A stretch of DNA of 48,589 bases, taken from positions 1 through 48,589 of the forward strand of contig NZ_BOOJ01000017.1 of assembly GCF_016863175.1 (NCBI RefSeq). Reading direction: 5' to 3'. This DNA comes from Paraplanobispora siamensis (GTDB lineage: Bacteria; Actinomycetota; Actinomycetes; Streptosporangiales; Streptosporangiaceae). The position numbers and the translations under genes were made by a program. The notes under the pieces are model-generated. The model had not been told where the DNA came from and did not search any database. It saw only the letters and a program-made list of their open reading frames with translations. Shown here one piece after another: positions 26,065 to 33,650 of the stretch (the first letter of the stretch is position 1; the number at the start of each line of letters is the position of its first letter).

Positions 26065-26334
26065 TTGGGCGTGTCAGGCAGGTTCTTCGGGTATGCGATC
26101 GGACTGCTGCTGCTCGCCGTGGGGGTCACGCTAGGTTTGATCGTTCTCCCGCGTCTGGTCTACCCACCACTGACCAACGAGCAGTTGCAAGGTGTCGGTG
26201 AGGCGTTGATGAGACTGCAGCTCAAAAGCGCACGGTCGGCGCTGGAAGTCGAGTTCCGCTGGCAACTGATCGCCTTGGTGGGCATGTTCCTGGGAGCCGG
26301 AATGATCGGCTCCTGGATGTGGTCCAAGAAATGA
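26065..26334 (+). CDS. Small two-helix membrane protein
   Basis: An 89-residue protein with two hydrophobic segments, FFGYAIGLLLLAVGVTLGLI and WQLIALVGMFLGAGMIGSWM. A 30-residue polar loop (LTNEQLQGVGEALMRLQLKS) lies between them, and the protein ends WSKK. GAGAGGG precedes a TTG at 26065; GTG 26071 is a second choice. It lies directly before att copy 3, so it is the last gene of interval E1. The function is unknown. Confidence 0.6.
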   Translation: MGVSGRFFGYAIGLLLLAVGVTLGLIVLPRLVYPPLTNEQLQGVGEALMRLQLKSARSALEVEFRWQLIALVGMFLGAGMIGSWMWSKK

Positions 26335-26356
26335 TCCTATCGATTCCTTCGATCAT

Positions 26357-26399
26357 GGAGCGGGTGACGGGAATCGAACCCGCGTTGTCAGCTTGGGAA
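26357..26399 (-). repeat. Att copy 3 (tRNA-Gly 3' piece)
   Basis: The 43 bases from GAGCGGGTGACGGG to GTCAGCTTGGGAA match the tRNA-Gly att core with one or two differences (GCGTTG for GCGCTG). The anticodon-side half of the tRNA is absent, so it does not encode a tRNA. Confidence 0.9.
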
Positions 26400-26466
26400 C
26401 CATCTACTGATCTTGCCGCCCTGACCTGGGAAAACGGGGATGCAAGTCAGAGTGGATCGCTTGCGT

Positions 26467-26520
26467 GTGAGTGACTGCGGCTGTCCGCCTGTTCCGGCAC
26501 GAATCTGGCACGCGATCGAG
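26467..26520 (+). repeat. Element left-arm repeat, copy a
   Basis: Begins GTGAGTGACTGCGG and ends CGAATCTGGCACGCGATCG. It aligns across its full length with 30637-30690 with about eight differences. A related CGAATCTGGCACGCGAGTGA lies at the end of the int fragment (33043). These could be integrase arm sites. Confidence 0.6.
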
Positions 26521-26566
26521 GTCGCCGTGTTGCGACGTTGTCAGCCGAGCCTGGCACCGTGCGGCG

Positions 26567-26860
26567 TCAGATGTCGACGAGTTCTGGCTCTTCCTTCAGT
26601 GGCCCCGGGAAGTGACCGGTGACCCTGATGAGCGCCTCGGGTGGCTCGCCCTCCACCTCGCGTGGAGTCCGCTGGCCCGGATCGTCGGCTTCCAGGTCCT
26701 TCTCAACCGAATACGGCGGCGATCCGACACTTACGACATGTGGGAAGCGGCCAACCTGGTATTCGGCGGCTACTGCTCCACCGACAGCTTCTGGTGCTTC
26801 CAGGCCTGGCTGATCGGGCTTGGCCGGAACACCTTCGACCTTGCCGGGACTTCCGTTGAT
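26567..26860 (+). pseudogene. DUF4240 fragment
   Basis: The frame reads VDEFWLFLQWPREV at the start, then DTYDMWEAANLVFGGYCSTD and FWCFQAWLIGLGRNTFDLAG. These match the DUF4240 pattern (opening DEFW, then WDLWGAAYVI.GGCSDDGF.YFRGWLI..GR..F). No in-frame start with a ribosome site is seen, and the C-terminal half after the 'GR..F' helix is missing. The frame runs on antisense to the XRE gene. It is cut at both ends and probably non-functional. Confidence 0.6.
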
Positions 26861-26863
26861 GAA

Positions 26864-27994
26864 TCAGGCGGTGATCCGGGTCATCTCCCGCAGTTCCCTC
26901 CGGGTCGACTCGCAGTCCATCGCCCGCAGCCGGGCCAGCACCGGTCCGGCGTCCGCGTTGAATCGCAGCTCCTCCGGGCAGCCTTCGACGATCCGCCACA
27001 GCAGCGTCACGGCCGCGCTCGAGTCACCGTCCATCGCGTGCGCGGTGGCCACGGCCAGCAGGTGCCGCGCCTGGCGGTCCTTGTCGGGGAGGCGGTCGGC
27101 GTCGACGCCCGCCGCGAGGCGGATCGCCTGCGCGTACCGGCCCATCCGGACCGCGACTGCCACCCGGTGCAGGTCCACCTCCAGCGCGAACTCCGGGCCC
27201 AGCCGGTTGCCGATCTTACGGGCGTGGTTCAGCAACTCCTCGGTTCGCAGCACGTCGCTCGCCTCGGCGGCGGCGAGCGCGGCCGTCAGGTAGCAGAGTC
27301 CGGTGGCCTCCAGCGACTCGGGCCGGTCGTCGATCACTGCCAGGCACAGCCGGCGCGCGTCGGCGTACCGGCCGAGCGAGACGAGCACGCCCGCCATCTC
27401 GGCCTGGATGATCGCCGAGCCCTCCGAAGAGGCCACCGCACGATCGGCGGCGACCAGGGCCAGCGCGTGCTGGCCGCAGCTTCGCAACAGCGCCGCGAAC
27501 AGCCGGTACACCTGGATGAGGCCGGCTGTGCCGGCTTCCCGGTCCGCGCCGGTGGCGGCCCTGACCGACAGGTCGGCCATCGACAGCAGCGGCGGCAGGC
27601 GGCGGCGCGTCTCGGTGTAGCGGTGGGGCGAGCGTTGCCAGACCTCCCACGCCGCCATCACGTGCTGCTGCACCCGCAGCACGCTCTCGGCCGCCTCGCC
27701 GGTGAACCGGCCGGGCAGCAGCAGCGCGTTCCCGACCTCGTCGGATTCGCCGTGGTCGCAGGCGGGCGGGAGTTTCGTCCGGCCGCCGACGAGCTCGGAG
27801 AGATCCTCGACGCGGAGCACTTCGGCGATCCGCATGATGGTCGACAGCCGATCCAGGGGTTTCACCCCGTTCTCGACCAGGCGGAGCCATTCCTCGCTGC
27901 ATCCGACCAGGTCGGCCAGGATTCTCCGGGTAAGGCCGCGCGAGCGGCGCCTGGCCATGATCCGCGTGCCGTCAACCAAGAAATCACCGACCAT
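26864..27994 (-). CDS. XRE-family regulator with C-terminal TPR-like helices
   Basis: A 376-residue protein. Residues 5-65 form a lambda-repressor-like helix-turn-helix (FLVDGTRIMARRRSRGLTRR, LADLVGCSEEWLRLVENGVK, LDRLSTIMRIAEVLRV). The rest, from ~130, is repeated helices with TPR spacing (AGLIQVYRLFAALLRSCGQH, ALALVAADRAVASSEGSAII, DARRLCLAVIDDRPESLEAT). This layout is common in actinomycete regulators tied to small peptides or specialised metabolism. The TPR part may bind a peptide or partner. It is divergent from the SufS-methyltransferase gene across a 107-base gap, so it most likely regulates it. The start is ATG 27994. Confidence 0.85.
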   Translation of the reverse strand: MVGDFLVDGTRIMARRRSRGLTRRILADLVGCSEEWLRLVENGVKPLDRLSTIMRIAEVLRVEDLSELVGGRTKLPPACDHGESDEVGNALLLPGRFTGEAAESVLRVQQHVMAAWEVWQRSPHRYTETRRRLPPLLSMADLSVRAATGADREAGTAGLIQVYRLFAALLRSCGQHALALVAADRAVASSEGSAIIQAEMAGVLVSLGRYADARRLCLAVIDDRPESLEATGLCYLTAALAAAEASDVLRTEELLNHARKIGNRLGPEFALEVDLHRVAVAVRMGRYAQAIRLAAGVDADRLPDKDRQARHLLAVATAHAMDGDSSAAVTLLWRIVEGCPEELRFNADAGPVLARLRAMDCESTRRELREMTRITA

Positions 27995-28100
27995 GCCGCC
28001 ACATTAGGCGAGGAATTCGAGGTCCTCGGTGGCCGGAAATGACGGCAACTCCCGGACACCCTGTCCCCCCTGGAACGCGGGTTATGTTGGAGGGTTCACC

Positions 28101-28238
28101 ATGACACAACTCCAGTTGGATCTAGCCGGTCGGGACTCTCGGACACTGCCGCTACACCGTTCGGCGGGAGGAGACCACGATGGCGATCGACGTCGAGTCG
28201 ATTCGAAAGGAATTCCCGTTCTTCGAAACCGCCCCTGA
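28101..28238 (+). CDS. Possible short peptide upstream of, and overlapping, the SufS-methyltransferase gene
   Basis: A 45-codon ORF beginning MTQLQLDLAGRDSRTLPLHR, with a near-perfect GGAGGG six bases before its ATG. Its last 59 bases overlap the next gene in another frame. It may be a translated leader that couples to the downstream gene, or a small peptide product. It may also be spurious. No Cys is present. Confidence 0.4.
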   Translation: MTQLQLDLAGRDSRTLPLHRSAGGDHDGDRRRVDSKGIPVLRNRP

Positions 28239-30216
28239 CGATTCCCGTCCACCCGTGTACCTCGACAGCGCCGCCACCACACAGAAACCCGCCGTTGTCC
28301 TGGACGTGTTGAACCACTACTACATCCGCACCAATGCGAATGTGCACCGGGGCGTGTACCGGCTGGCCGTACAGGCGACCGAGCTGTACGAAGGGGCGCG
28401 GAGCAAGATCGCCGCGTTCGTGCGCGCTCCACGAGCCGAGGAGATCGTGTTCACCAAGAACGCGACCGAGGCCGTCAACCTGCTGGCCAACTCGTTCATC
28501 TGGGCGGACGGACGGCTCCGCGTCGGTCCCGGCGACGAGATCGTCCTGACGGAGATGGAGCACCACTCCAACCTGATCCCCTGGCGGCTGCTGGCCGAGC
28601 GGGTGGGGGCGAAGGTCAGATATCTCGGCATCACCGACGACGGCCGCCTGGACCTCGCCGACCTGAGCGAGAAGATCGACGAGCGGACCAAGGTCGTCGC
28701 GGTCGTGCACGCCTCGAACATCCTCGGCACGGTGAACCCGGTCGCGACGATCGCCGCCCGCGCGCACGAGGTCGGCGCCCTGATGGTCGTCGACGCGGCC
28801 CAGTCGGTCCCGCACCTCGGCATCGACGTCACCACGCTGGGAGCCGACTTTGTCGTGTTTTCCGGCCACAAGATGTGCGGCCCCACCGGAATCGGCGCCT
28901 TGTGGGGCAGGTACGAACTCCTGGAAGCGCTCCCGCCCTTCCTCGGCGGCGGCGAGATGATCGAGAACGTCGCGGTGGACGCCATGCACTACGCCGCGCC
29001 CCCGCTCAAGTTCGAGGCCGGCACACCCCCGGTCGCGCAAGCCGTCGGCCTCGGCGCCGCCTGCGACTTCCTGAGCGAGATCGGCATGGACGCGATCGCC
29101 GCCCATGACCAGGCCCTGATCGAGTACGCCCTGGACCGGCTCGGCAACGTGCCCGGCATCCGTTTCATCGGCCCGACCGACACCGCGAACCGGCTGCCGC
29201 TGCTGTCGTTCGTGGTGGACGGCATCCCGCTGCAGCGCATGCGCGCGAGTCTGGACGAGGCGGGCATCGCCGTCCGGTCCGGCAACCACTGCGCGCAGCT
29301 CGCGTGCAGCCGGTTCGGCGTCCCCGCCGCGATCCGGGCCTCGTTCTACCTGTACAACTCCCCCGACGAGGTCGACATCCTCGCCGAGACCCTGGAAACG
29401 GCCACGAGGTCCCAGGCCGCCGTGACCGCGGACACCTCCTTCGATGTCAGCCGGGTACGGCCGTACAAGGACATCCTGCTCCCGTCGATCTTCCAGCCGT
29501 GGGCGGAGTACATGGTCCAGGCGCTGGCGCCGGTCCCCGGCACCAAGGCGCTCGACGTCGGCACCGGCCCCGGCACCGTCGCCCGGGTGCTGGCCCAAGC
29601 AGTCGGCCCCACCGGCGCCGTGGTCGGCACCGACCTCAACCCCGCCATGCTCGCCCTCGCCGCCGAACTACCCGCCGCCGACGGCGCCCCCATCCAGTAC
29701 GTGGAATGCGGCGCCACCCCGCTGCACGTCTCCGACCAGGCGTTCGACCTGATCACCATGCAGCAGGTCCTGCAGTTCGTTCCCGATCGCGGTGCGGCGC
29801 TGGCCGAGCTGCGGCGGGCCGCCCGACCCGGCGCGCGGATCGCCATCGCCACCTGGCAGCCGCTGCACCGCAACCCGCTCTTCCGCGCCCTGCACGATGC
29901 CGTCGCCGCCGTTCTCGGCCCCGACAAGGCAGATCTTTTCGAGGAGCCGTGGTCCCTGTCCGGGATTGAGGTCGCCACGCTGGCGAAGGAGGCCGGTTTC
30001 GTCGACGTCGAACTCCGCGAATGGACGCTGCCGGCCACCGTTCCCGGCGGGCCTGACGCGATCTGCTGCCTGTTCGACTTCTCCGCGGTCAGTCCGTACA
30101 TCGGTTCGCGTCGCGCCGACCTCACGGCCGCCGTACGCGCGAATCTGGCGCACTGCACGGATGAGACCGGCGTCCACTCGGAGACCGCGGCGACCCTGGT
30201 GACTGCCCGAGCCTGA
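28180..30216 (+). CDS. Fusion of SufS-type cysteine desulfurase and class I SAM-dependent methyltransferase
   Basis: A 678-residue two-domain protein. Residues 1-410 are a class II cysteine desulfurase. YLDSAATTQKP and HRGVYRLAVQATELYEGAR are the N-terminal part. TEMEHHSNLIPW holds the PLP-stacking His, DAAQSVPH the PLP Asp, and FSGHKMCGPTGIG the PLP Lys (Lys231). RSGNHCAQLACSRFG carries the persulfide Cys371; the usual RAGHHCA is altered to RSGNHCA. Residues ~440-670 are a Rossmann methyltransferase with motif I LDVGTGPGTVARVL (from 458), post-I GTDLNPAML, and QQVLQFVPDRGAALAELRRA. GGAGGAG precedes the ATG. Both active sites look complete. The fusion suggests sulfur transfer followed by methylation, but no acceptor is visible. 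Confidence 0.85.
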   Translation: MAIDVESIRKEFPFFETAPDDSRPPVYLDSAATTQKPAVVLDVLNHYYIRTNANVHRGVYRLAVQATELYEGARSKIAAFVRAPRAEEIVFTKNATEAVNLLANSFIWADGRLRVGPGDEIVLTEMEHHSNLIPWRLLAERVGAKVRYLGITDDGRLDLADLSEKIDERTKVVAVVHASNILGTVNPVATIAARAHEVGALMVVDAAQSVPHLGIDVTTLGADFVVFSGHKMCGPTGIGALWGRYELLEALPPFLGGGEMIENVAVDAMHYAAPPLKFEAGTPPVAQAVGLGAACDFLSEIGMDAIAAHDQALIEYALDRLGNVPGIRFIGPTDTANRLPLLSFVVDGIPLQRMRASLDEAGIAVRSGNHCAQLACSRFGVPAAIRASFYLYNSPDEVDILAETLETATRSQAAVTADTSFDVSRVRPYKDILLPSIFQPWAEYMVQALAPVPGTKALDVGTGPGTVARVLAQAVGPTGAVVGTDLNPAMLALAAELPAADGAPIQYVECGATPLHVSDQAFDLITMQQVLQFVPDRGAALAELRRAARPGARIAIATWQPLHRNPLFRALHDAVAAVLGPDKADLFEEPWSLSGIEVATLAKEAGFVDVELREWTLPATVPGGPDAICCLFDFSAVSPYIGSRRADLTAAVRANLAHCTDETGVHSETAATLVTARA

Positions 30217-30234
30217 CCGCCGCTCTCTCCTGCG

Positions 30235-30263
30235 AAGGCCACTTTCCGCCGGAAGGTGGCCTT
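30235..30263 (+). terminator. Terminator after the SufS-methyltransferase gene
   Basis: AAGGCCACTTTCC and GGAAGGTGGCCTT form a 13-bp stem (one G-T pair) with a 3-base loop, followed by TTTC. Confidence 0.85.
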
Positions 30264-30516
30264 TCAATCCCGGGAAGCGTCTGACGGGTCTCGCTGGTGA
30301 TCCTTGACCCGAGAGGGAGGCGGGGGAAGAACAGCTCGAACGATCGACGCGATCCGCTCGGCGCCGGCAGCTCACCGTGTAACCGGGCAACGCACGGGTC
30401 GAAGGCGAGCGAAGCGAGCGGGGGTTTCGGGGATCGAAGGGAGCGGAGCCCCTTCGAAGCGCTGCCTGAAGCCCAGAGGTGCGAAGCGCCCCTCATGGTG
30501 GAAGGCCTCACAGTTC

Positions 30517-30557
30517 GGAGCGGGCGACGGGAATCGAACCCGCGCTGTCAGCTTGGG
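30517..30557 (-). repeat. Att copy 4 (tRNA-Gly 3' piece)
   Basis: GAGCGGGCGACGGG through GCGCTGTCAGCTTGGG matches the tRNA-Gly att core with one or two changes. The next bases (CACCGGCTACTGGCC) resemble the flank of copy 3 rather than the tRNA. Confidence 0.9.
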
Positions 30558-30636
30558 CACCGGCTACTGGCCTTGCTGTCCTGAGCTGGAGAAGCGGGGG
30601 TGCGGGTCAGAGCGATCTGGTTGACCGTGGGTCCCC

Positions 30637-30690
30637 GTGAGTGACCGCGGCTTCCCGCCTGTTCTGGTACGGATCTGGCACGTGATCAAG
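30637..30690 (+). repeat. Element left-arm repeat, copy b
   Basis: Begins GTGAGTGACCGCGG and ends CGGATCTGGCACGTGATCA. It is near-identical to 26467-26520 and lies at the same distance (about 110 bases) from its att copy. Confidence 0.6.
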
Positions 30691-30831
30691 GAATGACCAC
30701 TTCATCATCAGGACCATCGGGCCGTGATCAGAGACTCACAGCCCGGCCCTAAACAGTGCTGGACGGGCACGAATGTGGCCGGTTGCGTGCCTTTGTTGCA
30801 GTACCTCGGCACCGTAGGCAGAGTGAGCCGC

Positions 30832-31197
30832 ATGATCGAGATCGACGGCCCTTTCTATCGGGTCAGCGAGCCCGGCTTCGAGATGCTGATCCCTCGATGG
30901 GAGGGGCAGGAACCCGAGAGTGCCGAGGAGGCCGACGCGACCGTCACCCTTCCGGACGGCACTCGTCGTTACGCCACCTTCATGACCCTCGATGTCGTCG
31001 GTAGGGTCATGGACCGCTGGAAGAGCACGGGCGAGAACCTCGGCGGCCGGTACTTCCGGTGCTCCGACCTGATCGTCATCCGTGAGCCGGGCTTCGCCTC
31101 GATGATCGACGCCGTGCGGGACATGATCGCGACAGGAGAGATCGACAGCGCTTGCACCGTGCTTCCACCTGACAGCGAAGAACAACATGCGGATTGA
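30832..31197 (+). CDS. Hypothetical acidic protein
   Basis: A 121-residue protein, MIEIDGPFYRVSEPGFEMLI at the start, with IPRWEGQEPESAEEADATVT and a central beta-rich segment (RYATFMTLDVVGRVMDRWKS), then GGRYFRCSDLIVIREPGFAS. A GTG nine bases upstream is also in frame. I do not recognise the family. Size and acidity recall immunity proteins of polymorphic toxins, but nothing specific supports that. It is the first gene of remnant E3. Confidence 0.6.
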   Translation: MIEIDGPFYRVSEPGFEMLIPRWEGQEPESAEEADATVTLPDGTRRYATFMTLDVVGRVMDRWKSTGENLGGRYFRCSDLIVIREPGFASMIDAVRDMIATGEIDSACTVLPPDSEEQHAD

Positions 31198-31377
31198 AGA
31201 GGAAGGTTCTTATGAGGTGCTCGGTGCTCGGTGCTCTGAGCTTGCGGTTAGCTGGGTGATCCGATTAGAGCGCCGGGAGCATTCCGCGTATCTTCCGGAT
31301 CTTCATAGGCCAAGAGTGTCAGCGGCTATGGGAGGACTTCGAATCTTATGGAGGCCGTGGTCTAGGTTGGAGTCGCT

Positions 31378-32070
31378 CTAGCGTTCAACATGGGAAATCG
31401 TGCCGTCACCTGCGCTCATGCAATCATCGGCGAACCTGCACAGGCGATCGATCCAATCTTTCGGCGCGGCGGGATCGACGTTGAGTTCCTTCAGCCATGA
31501 ACGTTCCCAGAGGCCGCCCGGAGCGAAGAACCGGGTGGCATGGTCGGTTCCCGGGCGTTCGTCCAAGTGGAGGAGTGCGCCCATCACCCACGACTGGTCG
31601 TAGCGGTACTCCGGATGAGGAAGATAGCGGTCGAGGTAGTCGATGAGAGGTTCGGTGTCCTCCGCTCCTCCGAAGCGGGCGAACGCGAAGCAGTATCCCT
31701 TGCCTGCATAAGGGCCGCCACTTTCCAAGAACAGTTCGCCAAGATCGCGGCGGAAGCGAGTGCGACGGTCAAGACCTATCAGGTAGGCGGCGACAAGCCG
31801 GGGACGCCAGTCCCCGCTCAGCAGTACGCCAAGTTCGTGATCGTCCGTCCAGGTGGCTCCCAGAACGGCCTGCTCGCACGGGTCGGCGGCGCAGGTCTGG
31901 AGCGCGAGTGACTGCCATCCTGGTGCCGTGGCGAAAAGGGGCGACCACGGCTGCGACCGCAGACACCGCCCTGTGCTACTCCCCTGAGCGAGGGAGCGGC
32001 ATCCCCCCTGCGGGTGAGGGCGCCTGGGGCCCGGCCCGGAGAAGCTGGTGACCATGAGCTCCACGCACAC
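31378..32070 (-). CDS. DUF6000-like protein (start uncertain, possibly 5'-truncated)
   Basis: The conserved part, about residues 60-230 of the open frame, reads LGVLLSGDWRPRLVAAYLIG, LDRRTRFRRDLGELFLESGG and YAGKGYCFAFARFG, then LIDYLDRYLPHPEYRYDQSW and VMGALLHLDE. I associate this pattern with DUF6000, small helical proteins of unknown function in actinomycetes. The only ATGs lie far upstream in low-quality sequence antisense to the next gene, and no ribosome site is seen near APGWQSLALQ. The true start is unclear or lost. It faces two plus-strand genes. Confidence 0.6.
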   Translation of the reverse strand: MCVELMVTSFSGPGPRRPHPQGGCRSLAQGSSTGRCLRSQPWSPLFATAPGWQSLALQTCAADPCEQAVLGATWTDDHELGVLLSGDWRPRLVAAYLIGLDRRTRFRRDLGELFLESGGPYAGKGYCFAFARFGGAEDTEPLIDYLDRYLPHPEYRYDQSWVMGALLHLDERPGTDHATRFFAPGGLWERSWLKELNVDPAAPKDWIDRLCRFADDCMSAGDGTISHVER

Positions 32071-32482
32071 GGCTCACCCGCCTACGTTGTCCGCGCCCCC
32101 GAGTCGGCTCACCATCTGGGCCGGTCGAACCATGATCCTGATTGCCGCGGCGCATACCGTTGTGTTCGCCCGCCTAGCCCCCTGGTCCAGCTGGCTCGCC
32201 GGGGACCTCCGCAACCGTGCCGCGGACAGCGACTCGGTGGCAACGTTCTGGGCGCTGCCCGGTGGATTCGTCGTGGTGCTGGTGCTGCTAGGGCTACTGG
32301 TGGCGCGGGCAGGGCGGCAGGGACAACGCGTTCCCGGGTACGTCGGCTGGGTGATCCTCGCCTGGGCGGCGCTGGCCGTCAGCCTGATCGGACCAAGTGG
32401 TTTCCTTCTCGCAGCCATCCCTGCCGGGCTGCTCATTGCGGCGGACGTCACCGCCAGACGACACTCTCGCGGTTCGTCCTGA
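32054..32482 (+). CDS. DUF6463-like four-helix membrane protein
   Basis: A 142-residue protein with four hydrophobic segments: TIWAGRTMILIAAAHTVVFA, LPGGFVVVLVLLGLLVA, YVGWVILAWAALAVSLIGP and FLLAAIPAGLLIAADV. The WAGR...AAAHTVVF opening and the FWALPGGF second helix fit DUF6463. The function is unknown. ATG 32054 lies nine bases after GGAGAAG; GTG 32048 is an alternative. It is the last intact gene of remnant E3, before the int fragment. Confidence 0.7.
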   Translation: MSSTHTAHPPTLSAPPSRLTIWAGRTMILIAAAHTVVFARLAPWSSWLAGDLRNRAADSDSVATFWALPGGFVVVLVLLGLLVARAGRQGQRVPGYVGWVILAWAALAVSLIGPSGFLLAAIPAGLLIAADVTARRHSRGSS

Positions 32483-32721
32483 GCAACTCTTGCTACCCGG
32501 AAACCCCGGTAGGGCGCCCCCCAACCCGCGTGGAACACAGCTCCGCGACGTCAGGCAGCCGATAGCGGAACGTCTCGCCGATCGCCCCAGCCATGTGAGA
32601 AGGTCAGCCATCACCAGGCGAGCGTGAGGGCTGCATGCGGGTGGCGGTGCGGCCCCGGTGCGGCGGCCGATGGTCGAGTACGGCGCGCGGGCGGTGAGCG
32701 GCCAGCGGTCCCGCGGGCCGA

Positions 32722-33063
32722 CTGAAGTCGGATGCGGGCGCTCGGGTGGTCGCCCTGCCGGAGATCGTCATCGGTGGCCTGACCTGGCACCTTCAAAGGT
32801 TCAGCGAAGCAGATCCCGACGGCCTGGTCTTCGTGGGGGAGAAGGGCGCACAGCTCCGGCGGAGCAACTTCACGAAGATCTGGGCCAAAGCGATCAAGGA
32901 TGCCGGCCTTCCGGCAATCCACATCCATGATCTCCGCCACACGGGCAACACCCTGGCCGCGATGACTGGTGCCTCGCTCAAGGACGACGGCGAGGACGGT
33001 GACGATCCGTCCCCTGCCGGAGCCAAGATCAATTGGTCTGGCGCGAATCTGGCACGCGAGTGA
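32722..33063 (+). pseudogene. Truncated tyrosine integrase (C-terminal part)
   Basis: The frame reads LKSDAGARVVALPEIVI, LVFVGEKGAQLRRSNFTKIW and HIHDLRHTGNTLAAMTGAS. This aligns with residues ~258-345 of the intact Int at 43091 (AAGLRTVALPEVVI, LVFLGAKGAMLRRPTFSRIW, HFHDLRHTGNTFASQSGAT). The HxxR pair is kept. The N-terminal two thirds and the segment with the second His and catalytic Tyr are deleted. The end jumps to a tail DGEDGDDPSPAGAKIN, then the stop and att copy 5. It is non-functional. Confidence 0.85.
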
Positions 33064-33130
33064 GAGCAGCCCCGGAAAACAATCAAGGCCCGGGTCGGGA
33101 TTTCCTCCCTGACCTGGGCCTTCGCTCTGA

Positions 33131-33173
33131 GAGCGGGTGACGGGAATCGAACCCGCGCTGTCAGCTTGGGAAG
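33131..33173 (-). repeat. Att copy 5: left attachment site of the intact AICE
   Basis: The 43 bases from GAGCGGGTGACGGG to GCTTGGGAAG are identical to 44361-44403 in the tRNA-Gly gene, and the identity reaches 50 bases counting GCTCTGA before it. About 60 further upstream bases (GGAAAACAATCAAGGCCCGG and on) also match 44304-44360, because this flank is the right end of the earlier element E3. Confidence 0.95.
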
Positions 33174-33332
33174 TCTCTAACCCACCTGGTCGCTGAGCTG
33201 GCGAAACGCTGACCTGCGGGGGAGTGCTTCGGCTGCCCGTGATTCCCCGTGAGTTCCCCTTGTTCCCTCTGCTGACGGGCACGCGACGGGCACGCCCTGA
33301 GAACCCCCGTGCGGACGCACACACCCCGACCG

Positions 33333-33480
33333 CCGGATCTTCCCGTCGCCGTCGTCCCACCCTCCGGGGAGCGGGCCGGGGCCAGGGGTCAAGGTGGAGC
33401 GCCCCACCGGACGAACGACCTTGACCCCTGGCCCCGGCCTGCTCGGCTTGTCCTGGGGCGGCGGCGACGGGAAGATCCGG
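33333..33480. repeat. 148-bp nested inverted repeat at the AICE left end
   Basis: Outer arms of 19 bp (33333-33351 and 33462-33480, CCGGATCTTCCCGTCGCCG and its complement) and inner arms of 22 bp (33374-33395 and 33418-33439, starting GGCCGGGGCCAGGGG) are perfect. The two spacers between arms are both 22 bases, and the central loop is also 22 bases. It may be a replication or conjugal-transfer origin, or a strong bidirectional terminator. Confidence 0.85.
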
Positions 33481-33650
33481 CCCCCGCCATCCACGAACTC
33501 GGCTCTTGCTCCTGGCGATCATCCCGGAGCCGGAGTGCCCCTGCCGGAGGCACATGGTTTTTAAGAGCGGCAGATCAGGAGGCGCACGAATGTCGGAGGT
33601 GATCGTTACTTTGGCGGCATACCTGAGGAAGACGGCTTGGAGTGGTGCGG

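Larger units (their letters stand above)
22937..26399. mobile_element. Integrated element remnant E1 (between att copies 2 and 3)
   Basis: The interval is bounded by a degraded att copy at 22937 and a good one at 26357. Its left end keeps arm sequence like that of the intact AICE: GTGAGTGACCGTGG near 23030, and CGGGCCGGAGCCGGGGGCAAG near 23157, which corresponds to 33375-33393. Conjugation, replication and integrase genes are gone. It now holds a dead transposase, an AraC regulator with a dihydrofolate-reductase-like enzyme and two small ORFs. Confidence 0.6.
26357..30557. mobile_element. Integrated element remnant E2 (between att copies 3 and 4)
   Basis: The interval is bounded by att copies at 26357 and 30517. 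The left arm 26467-26520 is nearly identical to that of E3. Integrase, replication and transfer genes are missing. The cargo is a DUF4240 fragment, an XRE-TPR regulator and a divergent cysteine desulfurase-methyltransferase fusion with a short upstream ORF. Confidence 0.6.
30517..33173. mobile_element. Integrated element remnant E3 (between att copies 4 and 5)
   Basis: The interval is bounded by att copies at 30517 and 33131. It keeps the left arm (30637-30690) and, at its right end, a truncated integrase (32722-33063) in the same position and orientation as int in the intact AICE. Replication and transfer genes are lost. The cargo is three small proteins. Confidence 0.7.

Noticed and set aside
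28180-30216. DNA phosphorothioation (Dnd-like) system
   Set aside because: A DndA-like desulfurase alone is not enough; no dndB-E or restriction genes are present, and the fused methyltransferase is not part of Dnd.
26357-33173. Att copies 3-5 as extra tRNA genes
   Set aside because: They contain only the 3' part up to the anticodon loop; the acceptor 5' strand, D arm and half of the anticodon arm are missing.
33333-33480. CRISPR or other spaced repeat array
   Set aside because: The repeated arms are inverted, not direct, and occur once each.
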